Source: Candidatus Thiodiazotropha sp. (GTDB lineage Bacteria; Pseudomonadota; Gammaproteobacteria; Chromatiales; Chromatiaceae). Taken from it: DNA of 33,967 nucleotides. Below are positions 1-7,304 of this stretch, in pieces. Within the stretch, counting starts at the first letter, position 1, and the number at the start of each line of letters is the position of its first letter. Below the pieces are notes generated by a model. The model did no database searches. It was not told the DNA's origin and saw nothing but the letters and a program-made list of their open reading frames with translations. The translations under genes were made by a program, and so were the position numbers. The stretch spans positions 1 to 33,967 of the forward strand of contig JAIVEQ010000043.1 in NCBI GenBank assembly GCA_023838465.1, given 5' to 3'.

Positions 1-972
1 AAGGATGCATTCCTGAAAATCCATCAACTGGAGCAGCTACAGATATTACAGGACTATCTTGAGCAGACTGGCCTTTATGACAAGAGCTTCTCGTTTGCAG
101 ATTTCATCGGCGTAGTGCATAGCGGTATCGATGGCGAACATCCGAACAAGATCTATCTACCTGACAATGATGAAGTCATCAGCGAATATATGTCACTGTT
201 GGGTCACGCGAATGCCAGGTCATTCGTCTCCCCGGACTTCAGTAGCGCCAAGATTATTGTCAGGCACGGGATAGATTCATCCAGCCTGCTTAATCAGGCA
301 GTGCAGGATATTATGCAATTCTCCCGTGAATCTATCGATCCACAACTTGAAGTCGTTGTGACAGGAGGCAGCTATCTCAACAGCCAGGCTGTTGACTACA
401 TGGCTGATGGTCAGACACGCTCACTATTGCTTATGCTGACAGTCATTTTTCTACTCGTCACTCTACTACTGATGAATACAAAGATTGGCCTTGTAGCTGT
501 CATTGCCAACCTGTTCCCCATCCTCGTCCTGTTTGGTGTTATGGGCTATTTTGAGATTGCCCTGGATACCGGAACAGCCATGGTCGCCGCTATCGCCCTG
601 GGTATCTGTGTCGACCACACCATGCATTTCATGGTGCGCTACCAACGCCTGATAAATGAGGGACTATTGCAGATGGAGGCGCTCGCTCAAGTCATCCAGC
701 AGGAATCACGTCCCATCTTCGTAACGGCTATTGCACTTGCAATGGGTTTTGCCACTTTGACCTTCTCTAATTTTCCACCCGTTGCCCTGTTTGGTATGCT
801 CAGCGCACTGGTCATGTTACTGGCACTGATAGGTACTTTTGTTGTCACGCCGTTAATGCTGTACAACTTCACCATTAAAAACAAATTGCCAATTTTTCCT
901 ACCGAAAAAATCGACAATACTTCTTTAAAAGACATTCGCCAATGCAGGACAAGATACCCTCTAGCTCACTAA
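1..972 (+). CDS. RND/MMPL-family exporter, C-terminal part (5' truncated by window)
   Basis: The frame is open from base 1 to the TAA at 970-972, so the gene begins before the window; 323 residues are visible. The N-terminal portion seen here is soluble and periplasmic-like. It is followed by about five hydrophobic helices starting near nucleotide 420 (RSLLLMLTVIFLL...). The fourth-helix-type motif ALGICVDHTMHF, with an acidic residue in the membrane, is typical of RND superfamily 'predicted exporters' (MMPL/HAE3-like), which use proton motive force to move lipids or hydrophobic compounds. Such proteins carry two repeats of six helices, so this is the second repeat. The final residues after the last helix are a short cytoplasmic tail. 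Substrate cannot be inferred. The gene ends well before a strong terminator at 1227-1256. Confidence 0.85.
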   Translation, partial: KDAFLKIHQLEQLQILQDYLEQTGLYDKSFSFADFIGVVHSGIDGEHPNKIYLPDNDEVISEYMSLLGHANARSFVSPDFSSAKIIVRHGIDSSSLLNQAVQDIMQFSRESIDPQLEVVVTGGSYLNSQAVDYMADGQTRSLLLMLTVIFLLVTLLLMNTKIGLVAVIANLFPILVLFGVMGYFEIALDTGTAMVAAIALGICVDHTMHFMVRYQRLINEGLLQMEALAQVIQQESRPIFVTAIALAMGFATLTFSNFPPVALFGMLSALVMLLALIGTFVVTPLMLYNFTIKNKLPIFPTEKIDNTSLKDIRQCRTRYPLAH

Positions 973-1167
973 GCGCTTAGTTTGACTAGCTAGTTTCCAT
1001 GTTGGAACATATATTCCAATAATGCCATGTCAACCTGGCGAAAGACCACTACTGTCTGGAATAAATTTCATTGGCCTGTACCCTGGTTTTACACCTATCG
1101 TCTAGCGAGACTATCTACAATTTAACCACCAAGTCCGAAAAGTCTTTGTCTTGTTCATCAAGAGGTT

Positions 1168-1186
1168 GGTGGGGCTCTGCCCCACC
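1168..1186. repeat. Perfect 8-bp GC-rich inverted repeat
   Basis: GGTGGGGC and GCCCCACC flank a 3-nt loop TCT. There is no T-tract after either arm, so it is not a standard rho-independent terminator. It could be a REP-like element or a secondary hairpin. Confidence 0.5.
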
Positions 1187-1226
1187 GTAAGACGGCTGAT
1201 TCTACACAGGCACCAGATACAATAAT

Positions 1227-1256
1227 AAAAAGCCCCAATGTTGGGGCATTTTTATT
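1227..1256. terminator. Bidirectional rho-independent terminator
   Basis: The stem GCCCCAA-TG-TTGGGGC (1232-1247) is flanked by an A-rich run on the left and ATTTTTATT on the right, so it works as a terminator on both strands. It sits between the plus-strand exporter and the minus-strand dioxygenase remnant, whose stop is at 1282-1284. Confidence 0.85.
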
Positions 1257-1281
1257 CAATCAGAAAACCTGGTTGATTTTT

Positions 1282-1764
1282 CTATGTTACAACACTGAGA
1301 AACCGCTCATTGAGTTTTTGGTCATGATAGAAGATTGCACCACCCAGTTCGTCAGCTGTCCAGGTGATCGGTTCGTGATCCGGATACCAATCATAGGAGC
1401 CGTGAAAAACCTCACTACGGTTTCCTGAGGGATCGAAGAAATAGATAGTCCGACCACGGGTGATTCCATGACGTGTGGGGCCGATATCGATTGAGATCTT
1501 ATGCTTACCGATAATGTTGGCCGCCCTTAATACCTCTTCCCAGAACCCCAGCAGAAATGAGGCATGATAGAGCTTGCCCTTCTCCACATGGCGGATAAGG
1601 GCCAGGTCATGAGTCTTCATCCCACAGGTCAGGAAAGAAGCCAGTTGCAGATCACCATCAACCACCTTTTCCGAAATGGAGAACTCAAACTCCACAAAAT
1701 TCCGAAGTCACTCTCCGGTCACTCTGATATAGGCCTTGCCGATTTCCGGCACATACTCTCCCAT
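1282..1764 (-). pseudogene. Catechol 2,3-dioxygenase (XylE/DmpB type) remnant with internal deletion
   Basis: The C-terminal 137 residues match the second vicinal-oxygen-chelate module of class I.2 catechol 2,3-dioxygenases: KTHDLALI, the metal histidine in [17 protein letters not shown], the metal glutamate in [10 protein letters not shown], and the ending [13 protein letters not shown]. The family is about 307 residues long. The expected start is an ATG at 1762-1764 with AGGAGG upstream, but it encodes only 18 residues (MGEYVPEIGKAYIRVTGE) before TGA at 1708-1710. The frame then resumes without shift into the C-terminal half. About 130-150 residues are missing, including the region holding the first metal histidine (His153 of XylE), so no active enzyme is expected. 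The longest open frame begins at GTG 1695. Intact, the family cleaves catechol to 2-hydroxymuconic semialdehyde in meta-cleavage pathways. The divergent phenol-type activator supports this origin. Confidence 0.85.
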
Positions 1765-1950
1765 TGCATCCTCCTAAAAGCTGCGCCTGGAAGCCTCTGC
1801 TGGGCTTCTCACTCCTGTTTCTGGTCTTGAAAATAGGGCAGAATGCGCGCTAAAACTAATAACTTATTGATATATATGCATATTATCTATCTCTGTCCTG
1901 TAATGGAGAGCATGACTGTTTAACCATCAGGTAAAAAACAGCTCACCAAA

Positions 1951-1966
1951 TTGATCATTTAACCAA
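1951..1966. promoter_or_regulatory. Candidate DmpR/XylR-type upstream activating sequence
   Basis: TTGATCATTTAACCAA matches 11 of the 14 fixed positions of the XylR/DmpR consensus as I recall it, TTGANCAATTGNTCAA. It lies in the divergent region about 190 bp upstream of the dioxygenase start, a normal distance for a sigma-54 enhancer. No -24/-12 (GG-N10-GC) element was found by eye between it and the dioxygenase. A CCAAATA/TATTTGG inverted repeat (1963-1969 and 1986-1992) overlaps its edge. Confidence 0.4.
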
Positions 1967-2070
1967 ATAGACAACCTTGCACTCTTATTTGGCTCGATCA
2001 GCACAAATAATGTGTGGATTTATATTCGCATCTCCTGAAAATTGAGTTTCAACATCCCGCATTTTATGAT

Positions 2071-2099
2071 TTGATAAAATGGCAAAGCCGAGCTATAAA
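2071..2099 (+). promoter_or_regulatory. Candidate sigma-70 promoter of the phenol-type activator gene
   Basis: TTGATA (2071-2076), a 17-nt spacer and TATAAA (2094-2099) form a near-consensus housekeeping promoter about 110 nt upstream of the ATG at 2210. The rest of the 445-bp divergent spacer (1765-2209) holds the candidate activator site and AT-rich palindromes such as ATATGCATAT (1874-1883), but no gene I can support. Confidence 0.5.
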
Positions 2100-2209
2100 G
2101 TTATTGAGCCCTAACTATCCACGCGGGGTATCACTGCAGAACCCTTCAAGGATGATCATTACTGCTACAAGAAGCATCGGTGAACACAATGAAACCGGTT
2201 GGAGGAGAC

Positions 2210-3886
2210 ATGTCATCCCAAATCAGCATTGCCGGCCTACCCACAGAGGATCGCAATCTGCACCTGACATTCGATGCAGGCACCATCCTGCTCAACGACC
2301 AGCGTATGGTTTTAATGCATACCCATGCGATGGGTGCTCTACGTAAAGAACTGATGGACACGCTGGGAATGGACCGTGCACAGGGTGTATTGACACGTAT
2401 GGGATATGCTTCCGGTGCCAAGGACGCAGAGCTGGCGCGTAAGCTGCTGCCGGAATCCAACGATGAAGAGTTGCTCATGATGGGACCGCGTCTGCATACC
2501 CTGGAGGGCGTCGTACATGTCAAACCGATCAAAGTCGATATCGATATACGTCAGCGCCACTTCTACGGTGAATTTCTATGGGAGAACTCCCATGAAGCCG
2601 ATGAGCATCTGAAACTGTTCGGCATCCATCCTGATCCAGTCTGCTGGACCCAGATCGGATACGCCTCTGGCTATACCAGTGAGATCATGGGTCGCTTCAT
2701 TGCCTATCGGGAGGTCGATTGCCGGGCCAAGGGTGATCGCCACTGCCGCATCATCGGCAAGCCCATCGAAGATTGGGACAACGCCGAAGAGGAGCGTCGC
2801 CACTACCGTCCTGATCCGATGGCTGAACAGCTCCTGGCTTTACAGGATGAGGTCAACCATCTGCGTGACTCGCTACAAGAGGATACAGGTATTGGCGATA
2901 TGGTGGGTGCCTCTCAACCCTTCATCCAGGCCTGCGATATGTTGCGTAAAGTGGCAGACAGCCATGTCACTGTATTGCTATTGGGTGAAACCGGTGTAGG
3001 CAAGGAGATGTTCGCCCGCGCCCTACACAGTATCAGTCCACTGGCGAAGAGCCCTTTCATTGCCATCAACTGCACGACCATTCCAGAGGAACTGATTGAA
3101 CCCGAGCTTTTTGGTGTGGAAAAGGGAGCCTATACCGGCGCCCATCAATCACGTCCTGGACGTTTCGAGCGTGCTCATGGCGGCACCCTCTTCCTTGATG
3201 AAGTGGGTGAACTCTCCATGAACGCACAAGCCAAGTTACTTCGCGTACTGCAGGAAGGGGAGATCGAACGGGTGGGCGACACACGCACCCGCAAGGTCGA
3301 TGTGCGTGTGGTGGCCGCTACCAACGTCGACCTGCAGGAGGCTGTTGCGGCAGGCCGTTTTCGCTCCGATCTCTACTATCGGCTGAATATCTACCCGGTC
3401 ATTATTCCTCCCCTGCGTGAACGAAAGGATGATATCGAACTACTGGTGACCCACTTTCTTGAAAAGTACACAGCCAGGCATGGCAAACGTGTCGACGGGA
3501 TTACCGAAAGAGCACTGCAGGCACTTAAGGATTACAACTGGCCGGGCAACATCCGTGAGCTTGAGAATATGATTGAACGGGGTGTCATCATTGTCGCTGT
3601 CGGAGATGCCATCGACCTCAAGGATCTGTTTCCATGCCTCAACATCAACAAGGATGCACCTGCCCTACACCCATCGTTGAGCAGGGAAGAAGGGGATGTG
3701 GAATCCCTGGTTGGTCAAGTCATTGACCAGTCGACAAGCCTTGAAGAGATGGAGACCCTATTGCTTGAGACAGCGGTAAAGAAAGCAAAAGGCAATCTAA
3801 GTCAGGCAGCACGTATTCTGGGGATCACCCGACCTCAGTTGGCCTACCGACTGAAGAAACGGGAGAACGGCTCTTTGTTAGAATGA
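2210..3886 (+). CDS. Sigma-54-dependent activator of the DmpR/MopR/XylR family (phenol-type sensor)
   Basis: I take ATG 2210, preceded by GGAGGAG, over upstream in-frame GTG 2180 and ATG 2189; this gives 558 residues, close to DmpR (563). Domain order: XylR_N sensor and V4R (about 1-205), linker, AAA+ sigma-54 interaction domain (about 230-465), Fis-type helix-turn-helix (about 515-555, ending [17 protein letters not shown]). Walker A is GETGVGKE (259-266). The sigma-54 contact loop is GAYTGA (306-311) instead of GAFTGA. With a constant offset of 10 to MopR, the zinc ligands C145, E168, C171, C179 and the phenol-contacting pair H96 and W124 are present. Binding of a phenolic effector relieves repression of the ATPase, which then remodels sigma-54 polymerase at catabolic promoters. 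It is divergent from a broken catechol dioxygenase, so its natural target operon may be lost or elsewhere. Confidence 0.93.
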   Translation: MSSQISIAGLPTEDRNLHLTFDAGTILLNDQRMVLMHTHAMGALRKELMDTLGMDRAQGVLTRMGYASGAKDAELARKLLPESNDEELLMMGPRLHTLEGVVHVKPIKVDIDIRQRHFYGEFLWENSHEADEHLKLFGIHPDPVCWTQIGYASGYTSEIMGRFIAYREVDCRAKGDRHCRIIGKPIEDWDNAEEERRHYRPDPMAEQLLALQDEVNHLRDSLQEDTGIGDMVGASQPFIQACDMLRKVADSHVTVLLLGETGVGKEMFARALHSISPLAKSPFIAINCTTIPEELIEPELFGVEKGAYTGAHQSRPGRFERAHGGTLFLDEVGELSMNAQAKLLRVLQEGEIERVGDTRTRKVDVRVVAATNVDLQEAVAAGRFRSDLYYRLNIYPVIIPPLRERKDDIELLVTHFLEKYTARHGKRVDGITERALQALKDYNWPGNIRELENMIERGVIIVAVGDAIDLKDLFPCLNINKDAPALHPSLSREEGDVESLVGQVIDQSTSLEEMETLLLETAVKKAKGNLSQAARILGITRPQLAYRLKKRENGSLLE

Positions 3887-3941
3887 CCCGTTCCGCAGAC
3901 CGCACTCCCAACATCATCCCCTTATAACCGGGTCGATCTCA

Positions 3942-4826
3942 ATGCATTCGGGTTTGTTCCTACAAATTCTGCAGGTGACTATACCGGTATTCGGTATTGC
4001 GGCCCTAGGCTATCTCTATGGCCGTATCAGCGGTACAGACATCCTGTCGGTCAACCGTATCAATATGCAACTGTTCGTGCCGGCCCTGCTTTTCTATGTA
4101 CTCTCTGAAAAAATCCCCGATGCCTCCCAATGGCAGACTATTGCCTGGGGCACACTGCTGATTGTACTTATCTCCGGTATCGTCTCATGGCCTGTGGCAA
4201 GATTATTGGGTATTCGAGCGCGGGTCATGTTGCCTTCGATGATGTTCAGTAACTCCGGCAATTTAGGTCTGCCCCTGGCTGCACTGGCGTTCGGCGAGCA
4301 ACTGCTTCCTCTCTCGGTTGTTGCCTTTGTTGTTACGATGAGTCTTCATTTCAGTGTGGGAATATGGTTGGTCAGTGGCCGGTTTCACCCCTACGAACTA
4401 TTACGAAACCCGGTTTTTCTCGCCACATTGGCAGGTGTTATTGCCTATGCTTTCGACTGGCACACACCGAGCCTACTGTTGCCCGGCCTGGCCATGCTTT
4501 CCGAAGTGGCTATTCCTTTAATGCTGGTCTCCCTCGGCATTCGCTTGATTCACCTGGATCTACGCCACTGGAAATCCGGGATGGTAGGCGCCCTGTTATG
4601 TCCTCTCAGTGGCCTGATTGGCGCTTGGGTCGCCATCACCTGGTTACAGCCCAGTGAACAGATGCGCGATATCCTGTTGCTCTTCTCAATACTGCCCCCG
4701 GCAGTGATGAACTATCTGCTGGCAGAGAGCTATCGGCAATCCCCGGATGAGGTGGCGGCAATGGTTGCTTTCGGGAATCTCGCCAGTCTGCTTGTCATTC
4801 CTATCGCCTTGGCCTTCATCCTGTGA
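3942..4826 (+). CDS. AEC-family permease (auxin efflux carrier-like)
   Basis: The 294-residue, strongly hydrophobic protein has about ten predicted helices in two halves. It shows the family's features: N-terminal VFGIAALGYLYGR, the LFVPALLFYVL stretch and the NSGNLGLPLAALAFG motif (SGNxGLP) in the fourth helix region, with a second half ending in a hydrophobic tail. AEC proteins are inner-membrane carriers of organic acids such as malate or malonate, or of amino acid derivatives; the substrate here is unknown. The start ATG at 3942 has only a weak ribosome site. It lies 55 nt after the phenol-type activator in the same direction and its stop overlaps the next gene by 4 nt, so the pair is probably co-expressed. 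Confidence 0.85.
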   Translation: MHSGLFLQILQVTIPVFGIAALGYLYGRISGTDILSVNRINMQLFVPALLFYVLSEKIPDASQWQTIAWGTLLIVLISGIVSWPVARLLGIRARVMLPSMMFSNSGNLGLPLAALAFGEQLLPLSVVAFVVTMSLHFSVGIWLVSGRFHPYELLRNPVFLATLAGVIAYAFDWHTPSLLLPGLAMLSEVAIPLMLVSLGIRLIHLDLRHWKSGMVGALLCPLSGLIGAWVAITWLQPSEQMRDILLLFSILPPAVMNYLLAESYRQSPDEVAAMVAFGNLASLLVIPIALAFIL

Positions 4827-6100
4827 GCAAACGCCGCGCCCTTGCCGGGTGGCTGCTGCTGGCGGCTGTCATCAGCACAGCAATCAGTACGCTTTGGCCC
4901 CTCCATCCCAAAAGCTGGGCCGGCCTTTTGACTTGGTCTGCCGGGGTGATGGTGTGGAGTGAAATCCCACCCCATACCCGCCGTCAGGTGATTATTCTCA
5001 TCTTCATCGGTCTGCTGTGTATTCTCTGGGGGTTCATGCAGCAGCTCACACCCGACTGGTCGATGATGCTATCGGGCAACGCCCTGTTACTATCCATGCT
5101 GGCAGCGGTCAGTTTTCTTCGCCTGATCACCCGCCCCGGGACTGATAATGATGAGCGTCTGCCCCAGGGTAGACGAGCCATTTGGTCGACCTTGCTTGGC
5201 GTCCATCTTTTTGGTGCGGTTATCAATCTCTCGTCAGTCTTCATCATCGGCGATCGTGTCCAGGGACCGGGACAGCTAAGTCCAGCACAGAGCATCGTAC
5301 TGACCCGCGGATTTGCTTCTGCCGCATTCTGGTCACCCTTCTTCGCAGCCATGGCGGCAGCCATGACCTACGCACCTGGCGCCAAACTCGAACAGGTCTG
5401 GTTGATGGGTATCCCTCTCGCTGTTATCGCTTTAATGGTCACTGGTTTCAATCGTCGAGACCAGCAGCGTTTTGTCGGCTATCCCATGCACCCTTCTGCA
5501 CTGGCGTTACCTGCGATACTGGCACTGGCCGTGCTGGTACTACACCAAGTCAGACCGGCTTGGCATATCCTGGGAATTATCTGCCTTTTGAGTCCTAGCC
5601 TCGCCCTGTTGGTAGTCACACTCAATCGTCATCAACCCTTACCGTTGCTACGCCAGCACATCACCCAGGAGATGCCTGGTATGCACAATGAGCTGAGCCT
5701 GTTTCTGGCCGCCGGTGTGATGGCTGCAGGCTTGAATGTCGTATTCCAAGGATTTGGCGACTGGCTGCCATTTGCCAGTTTCGGCGGTATTGAAGCCAGC
5801 CTGACACTGCTCTTCATGCTGATCACCTCCATCGCCGGGGTACACCCAGTGATCAATATTGCGGCACTTGGCACCCTGCTGGTACCTCTACAACCCAACG
5901 GCACGCTACTGGCCATGACCTTCCTGTCGGCATGGGCCATCGGGGTTGCCAGCAGTCCCTTTTCCGGCATCAATCTCTCGATGCAGGGGCGTTATGGCCA
6001 AAAAAGTATGGATAGCCTTAAATGGAATGGGATCTATAGCCTGGTGATGTTTCTTTGTTCGGTTGCGGCACTGAACCTCTATGCAACCCTTATCTTGTAA
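4823..6100 (+). CDS. Polytopic inner-membrane protein of unknown function, coupled to AEC permease
   Basis: This 425-residue protein starts at a GTG inside the stop of the permease gene (GTGA overlap), so translational coupling is likely. It has about eleven to twelve hydrophobic segments and few charged residues. Conserved-looking stretches are VLTRGFASAAFWSPFFAA, GVHPVINIAALGTLL and the helix-end AIGVASSPFSGINL. Paired proline/glycine-rich re-entrant segments of this kind are seen in ion-transporter superfamily carriers such as DASS or CitMHS, but I do not recognise a specific family. It could be a transporter or an accessory of the AEC partner. No known catalytic motif is visible. Confidence 0.7.
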   Translation: MSKRRALAGWLLLAAVISTAISTLWPLHPKSWAGLLTWSAGVMVWSEIPPHTRRQVIILIFIGLLCILWGFMQQLTPDWSMMLSGNALLLSMLAAVSFLRLITRPGTDNDERLPQGRRAIWSTLLGVHLFGAVINLSSVFIIGDRVQGPGQLSPAQSIVLTRGFASAAFWSPFFAAMAAAMTYAPGAKLEQVWLMGIPLAVIALMVTGFNRRDQQRFVGYPMHPSALALPAILALAVLVLHQVRPAWHILGIICLLSPSLALLVVTLNRHQPLPLLRQHITQEMPGMHNELSLFLAAGVMAAGLNVVFQGFGDWLPFASFGGIEASLTLLFMLITSIAGVHPVINIAALGTLLVPLQPNGTLLAMTFLSAWAIGVASSPFSGINLSMQGRYGQKSMDSLKWNGIYSLVMFLCSVAALNLYATLIL

Positions 6101-6105
6101 TTTAA

Positions 6106-6136
6106 CCTGAATCTGAGGGTTCAGTTGATAATCAGG
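6106..6136 (+). terminator. Possible weak terminator hairpin
   Basis: CCTGA (6106-6110) pairs with TCAGG (6132-6136), with a nested alternative CTGAA/TTCAG (6107-6111 and 6120-6124), followed by CTTTTCT. It lies just after the membrane protein gene. The stem is short, so termination is uncertain. Confidence 0.3.
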
Positions 6137-6171
6137 CTTTTCTCAACAAAGCACAGGAGCGATACATAGCC

Positions 6172-7149
6172 ATGACTCACATCATCCAAGTACACCGGCA
6201 TGGCGGCAGCGAAGTACTCAACTGGGAAAATGTTGAACTCTCCGATCCTGAAACGGGTGAAGTCCGCCTGCGCCATACGGCCATTGGTCTCAACTTTGTG
6301 GATGTCTACTTCCGAACCGGCCTCTACCCTCCTGGCTCATTGCCTTTTATTCCAGGCCTGGAGGCAGCAGGTGTCATCGAGGCAATAGGTGAGGGTGTAA
6401 GCGAGTTTGCTATCGGAGACAGGGTTGCCTATGCCGGTGGCCCCCTGGGTGCCTATGCCGAGGCACGAAACTTTCCTGCTGAACGATTAATCAAGCTACC
6501 CGATGAAATCAGTGAAAAACAGGCTGCAGCAATGATGCTGAAGGGTATGACGGCAGAATATCTGGTCTGCAGAACCTATCCGGTCAAGGCCGGGGAGACC
6601 CTACTGCTGCATGCGGCTGCCGGTGGTGTCGGTCAGATTCTCAGCCAGTGGGCAACCGCTATCGGGGCGGTAGTCATCGGAACGGTGGGCAGTGAAGAGA
6701 AGGGGGTTGTCGCCAAAAAGTCAGGCTGCCAGCATATCATCAACTACCAACGGGAAAATATTGTAGAGCGTGTCAACCAAATCACGGCAGGCAATGGCGT
6801 GTCCGTGGTCTATGATTCAGTCGGCCAAGCAACCTTTCAGGCCTCTCTCGCATGCCTTGCACCGCGTGGAACGCTGGTCTCTTTTGGCCAGTCCTCTGGA
6901 GAAGTACCCCTTTTTGATATTACCGAGCTCAGCCGCCAAGGATCACTCTACCTGACTCGACCGACCCTGTTCGATTACGTAAAAGAGCGTCAGTCACTGC
7001 TACGGAGTGCCAGCGCACTGTTCAATAAAATCAGCCAAGGAGAGATTCATGTGAATATCTTCAAGGAGTATCCACTCGCCGATGCTTCCCGAGCACATGA
7101 CGACCTTGAGGCCAGACGGACTCAAGGAAGCTCGATTTTCCTACCTTGA
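6172..7149 (+). CDS. qorA: NADPH:quinone oxidoreductase, zinc-free MDR family
   Basis: The 325-residue length matches E. coli QorA (327). The N-terminal GroES-like fold carries the QOR signature GLNFVDVYFRTGLYP. The Rossmann nucleotide-binding motif is AAAGGVGQILSQWA, near residue 150. The catalytic-zinc cysteines of alcohol dehydrogenases are absent, as expected. The family transfers electrons from NADPH to quinones in the cytoplasm, usually one electron at a time. A GGAG ribosome site lies upstream of the ATG. It stands alone between the membrane-protein pair and the large receptor, with 71 nt and about 155 nt of spacer. The downstream spacer (7150-7304) contains a nested hairpin (GCCTG 7222-7226 with CAGGC 7248-7252) and no recognised motif. 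Confidence 0.92.
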   Translation: MTHIIQVHRHGGSEVLNWENVELSDPETGEVRLRHTAIGLNFVDVYFRTGLYPPGSLPFIPGLEAAGVIEAIGEGVSEFAIGDRVAYAGGPLGAYAEARNFPAERLIKLPDEISEKQAAAMMLKGMTAEYLVCRTYPVKAGETLLLHAAAGGVGQILSQWATAIGAVVIGTVGSEEKGVVAKKSGCQHIINYQRENIVERVNQITAGNGVSVVYDSVGQATFQASLACLAPRGTLVSFGQSSGEVPLFDITELSRQGSLYLTRPTLFDYVKERQSLLRSASALFNKISQGEIHVNIFKEYPLADASRAHDDLEARRTQGSSIFLP

Positions 7150-7304
7150 CAGTAAAGATAACTTCTTTCACGCCGATAGTTCTCACTATGAGGCGACGTG
7201 TAGAAATCATTCCAATTAACAGCCTGACTAGCCCATTTTTCTGGCAACAGGCCCATCTTAAGTGCCGCCTCTCGCTTAAAGATTCCACTTGGCAGTAAAA
7301 CCCC

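Larger units (their letters stand above)
973..1281. other. Non-coding spacer with a series of palindromes
   Basis: No convincing gene is present in these 309 bases. Exact inverted repeats seen: AAGCGCTT (971-978, overlapping the exporter stop), ACTAGCTAGT (985-994), TTGGAA-N6-TTCCAA (1002-1019), GGTGGGGC-TCT-GCCCCACC (1168-1186) and the terminator stem at 1232-1247. The spacer separates the exporter from a decayed dioxygenase gene, so it may be leftover DNA from rearrangement. That is inference only. Confidence 0.6.

Noticed and set aside
1287..1469. A separate 60-codon minus-strand frame within the dioxygenase remnant
   Set aside because: It is a different frame of the same conserved C-terminal dioxygenase sequence and has no independent support.
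2014..2346. A 110-codon plus-strand frame overlapping the start of the phenol-type activator gene
   Set aside because: It is out of frame with the conserved activator domain, has low-complexity content and no family resemblance.
3885..3934. GACCCG and CGGGTC arms flanking the gap after the activator gene
   Set aside because: The arms are six bases and 38 nt apart, with no T-tract, so a functional hairpin is unlikely.
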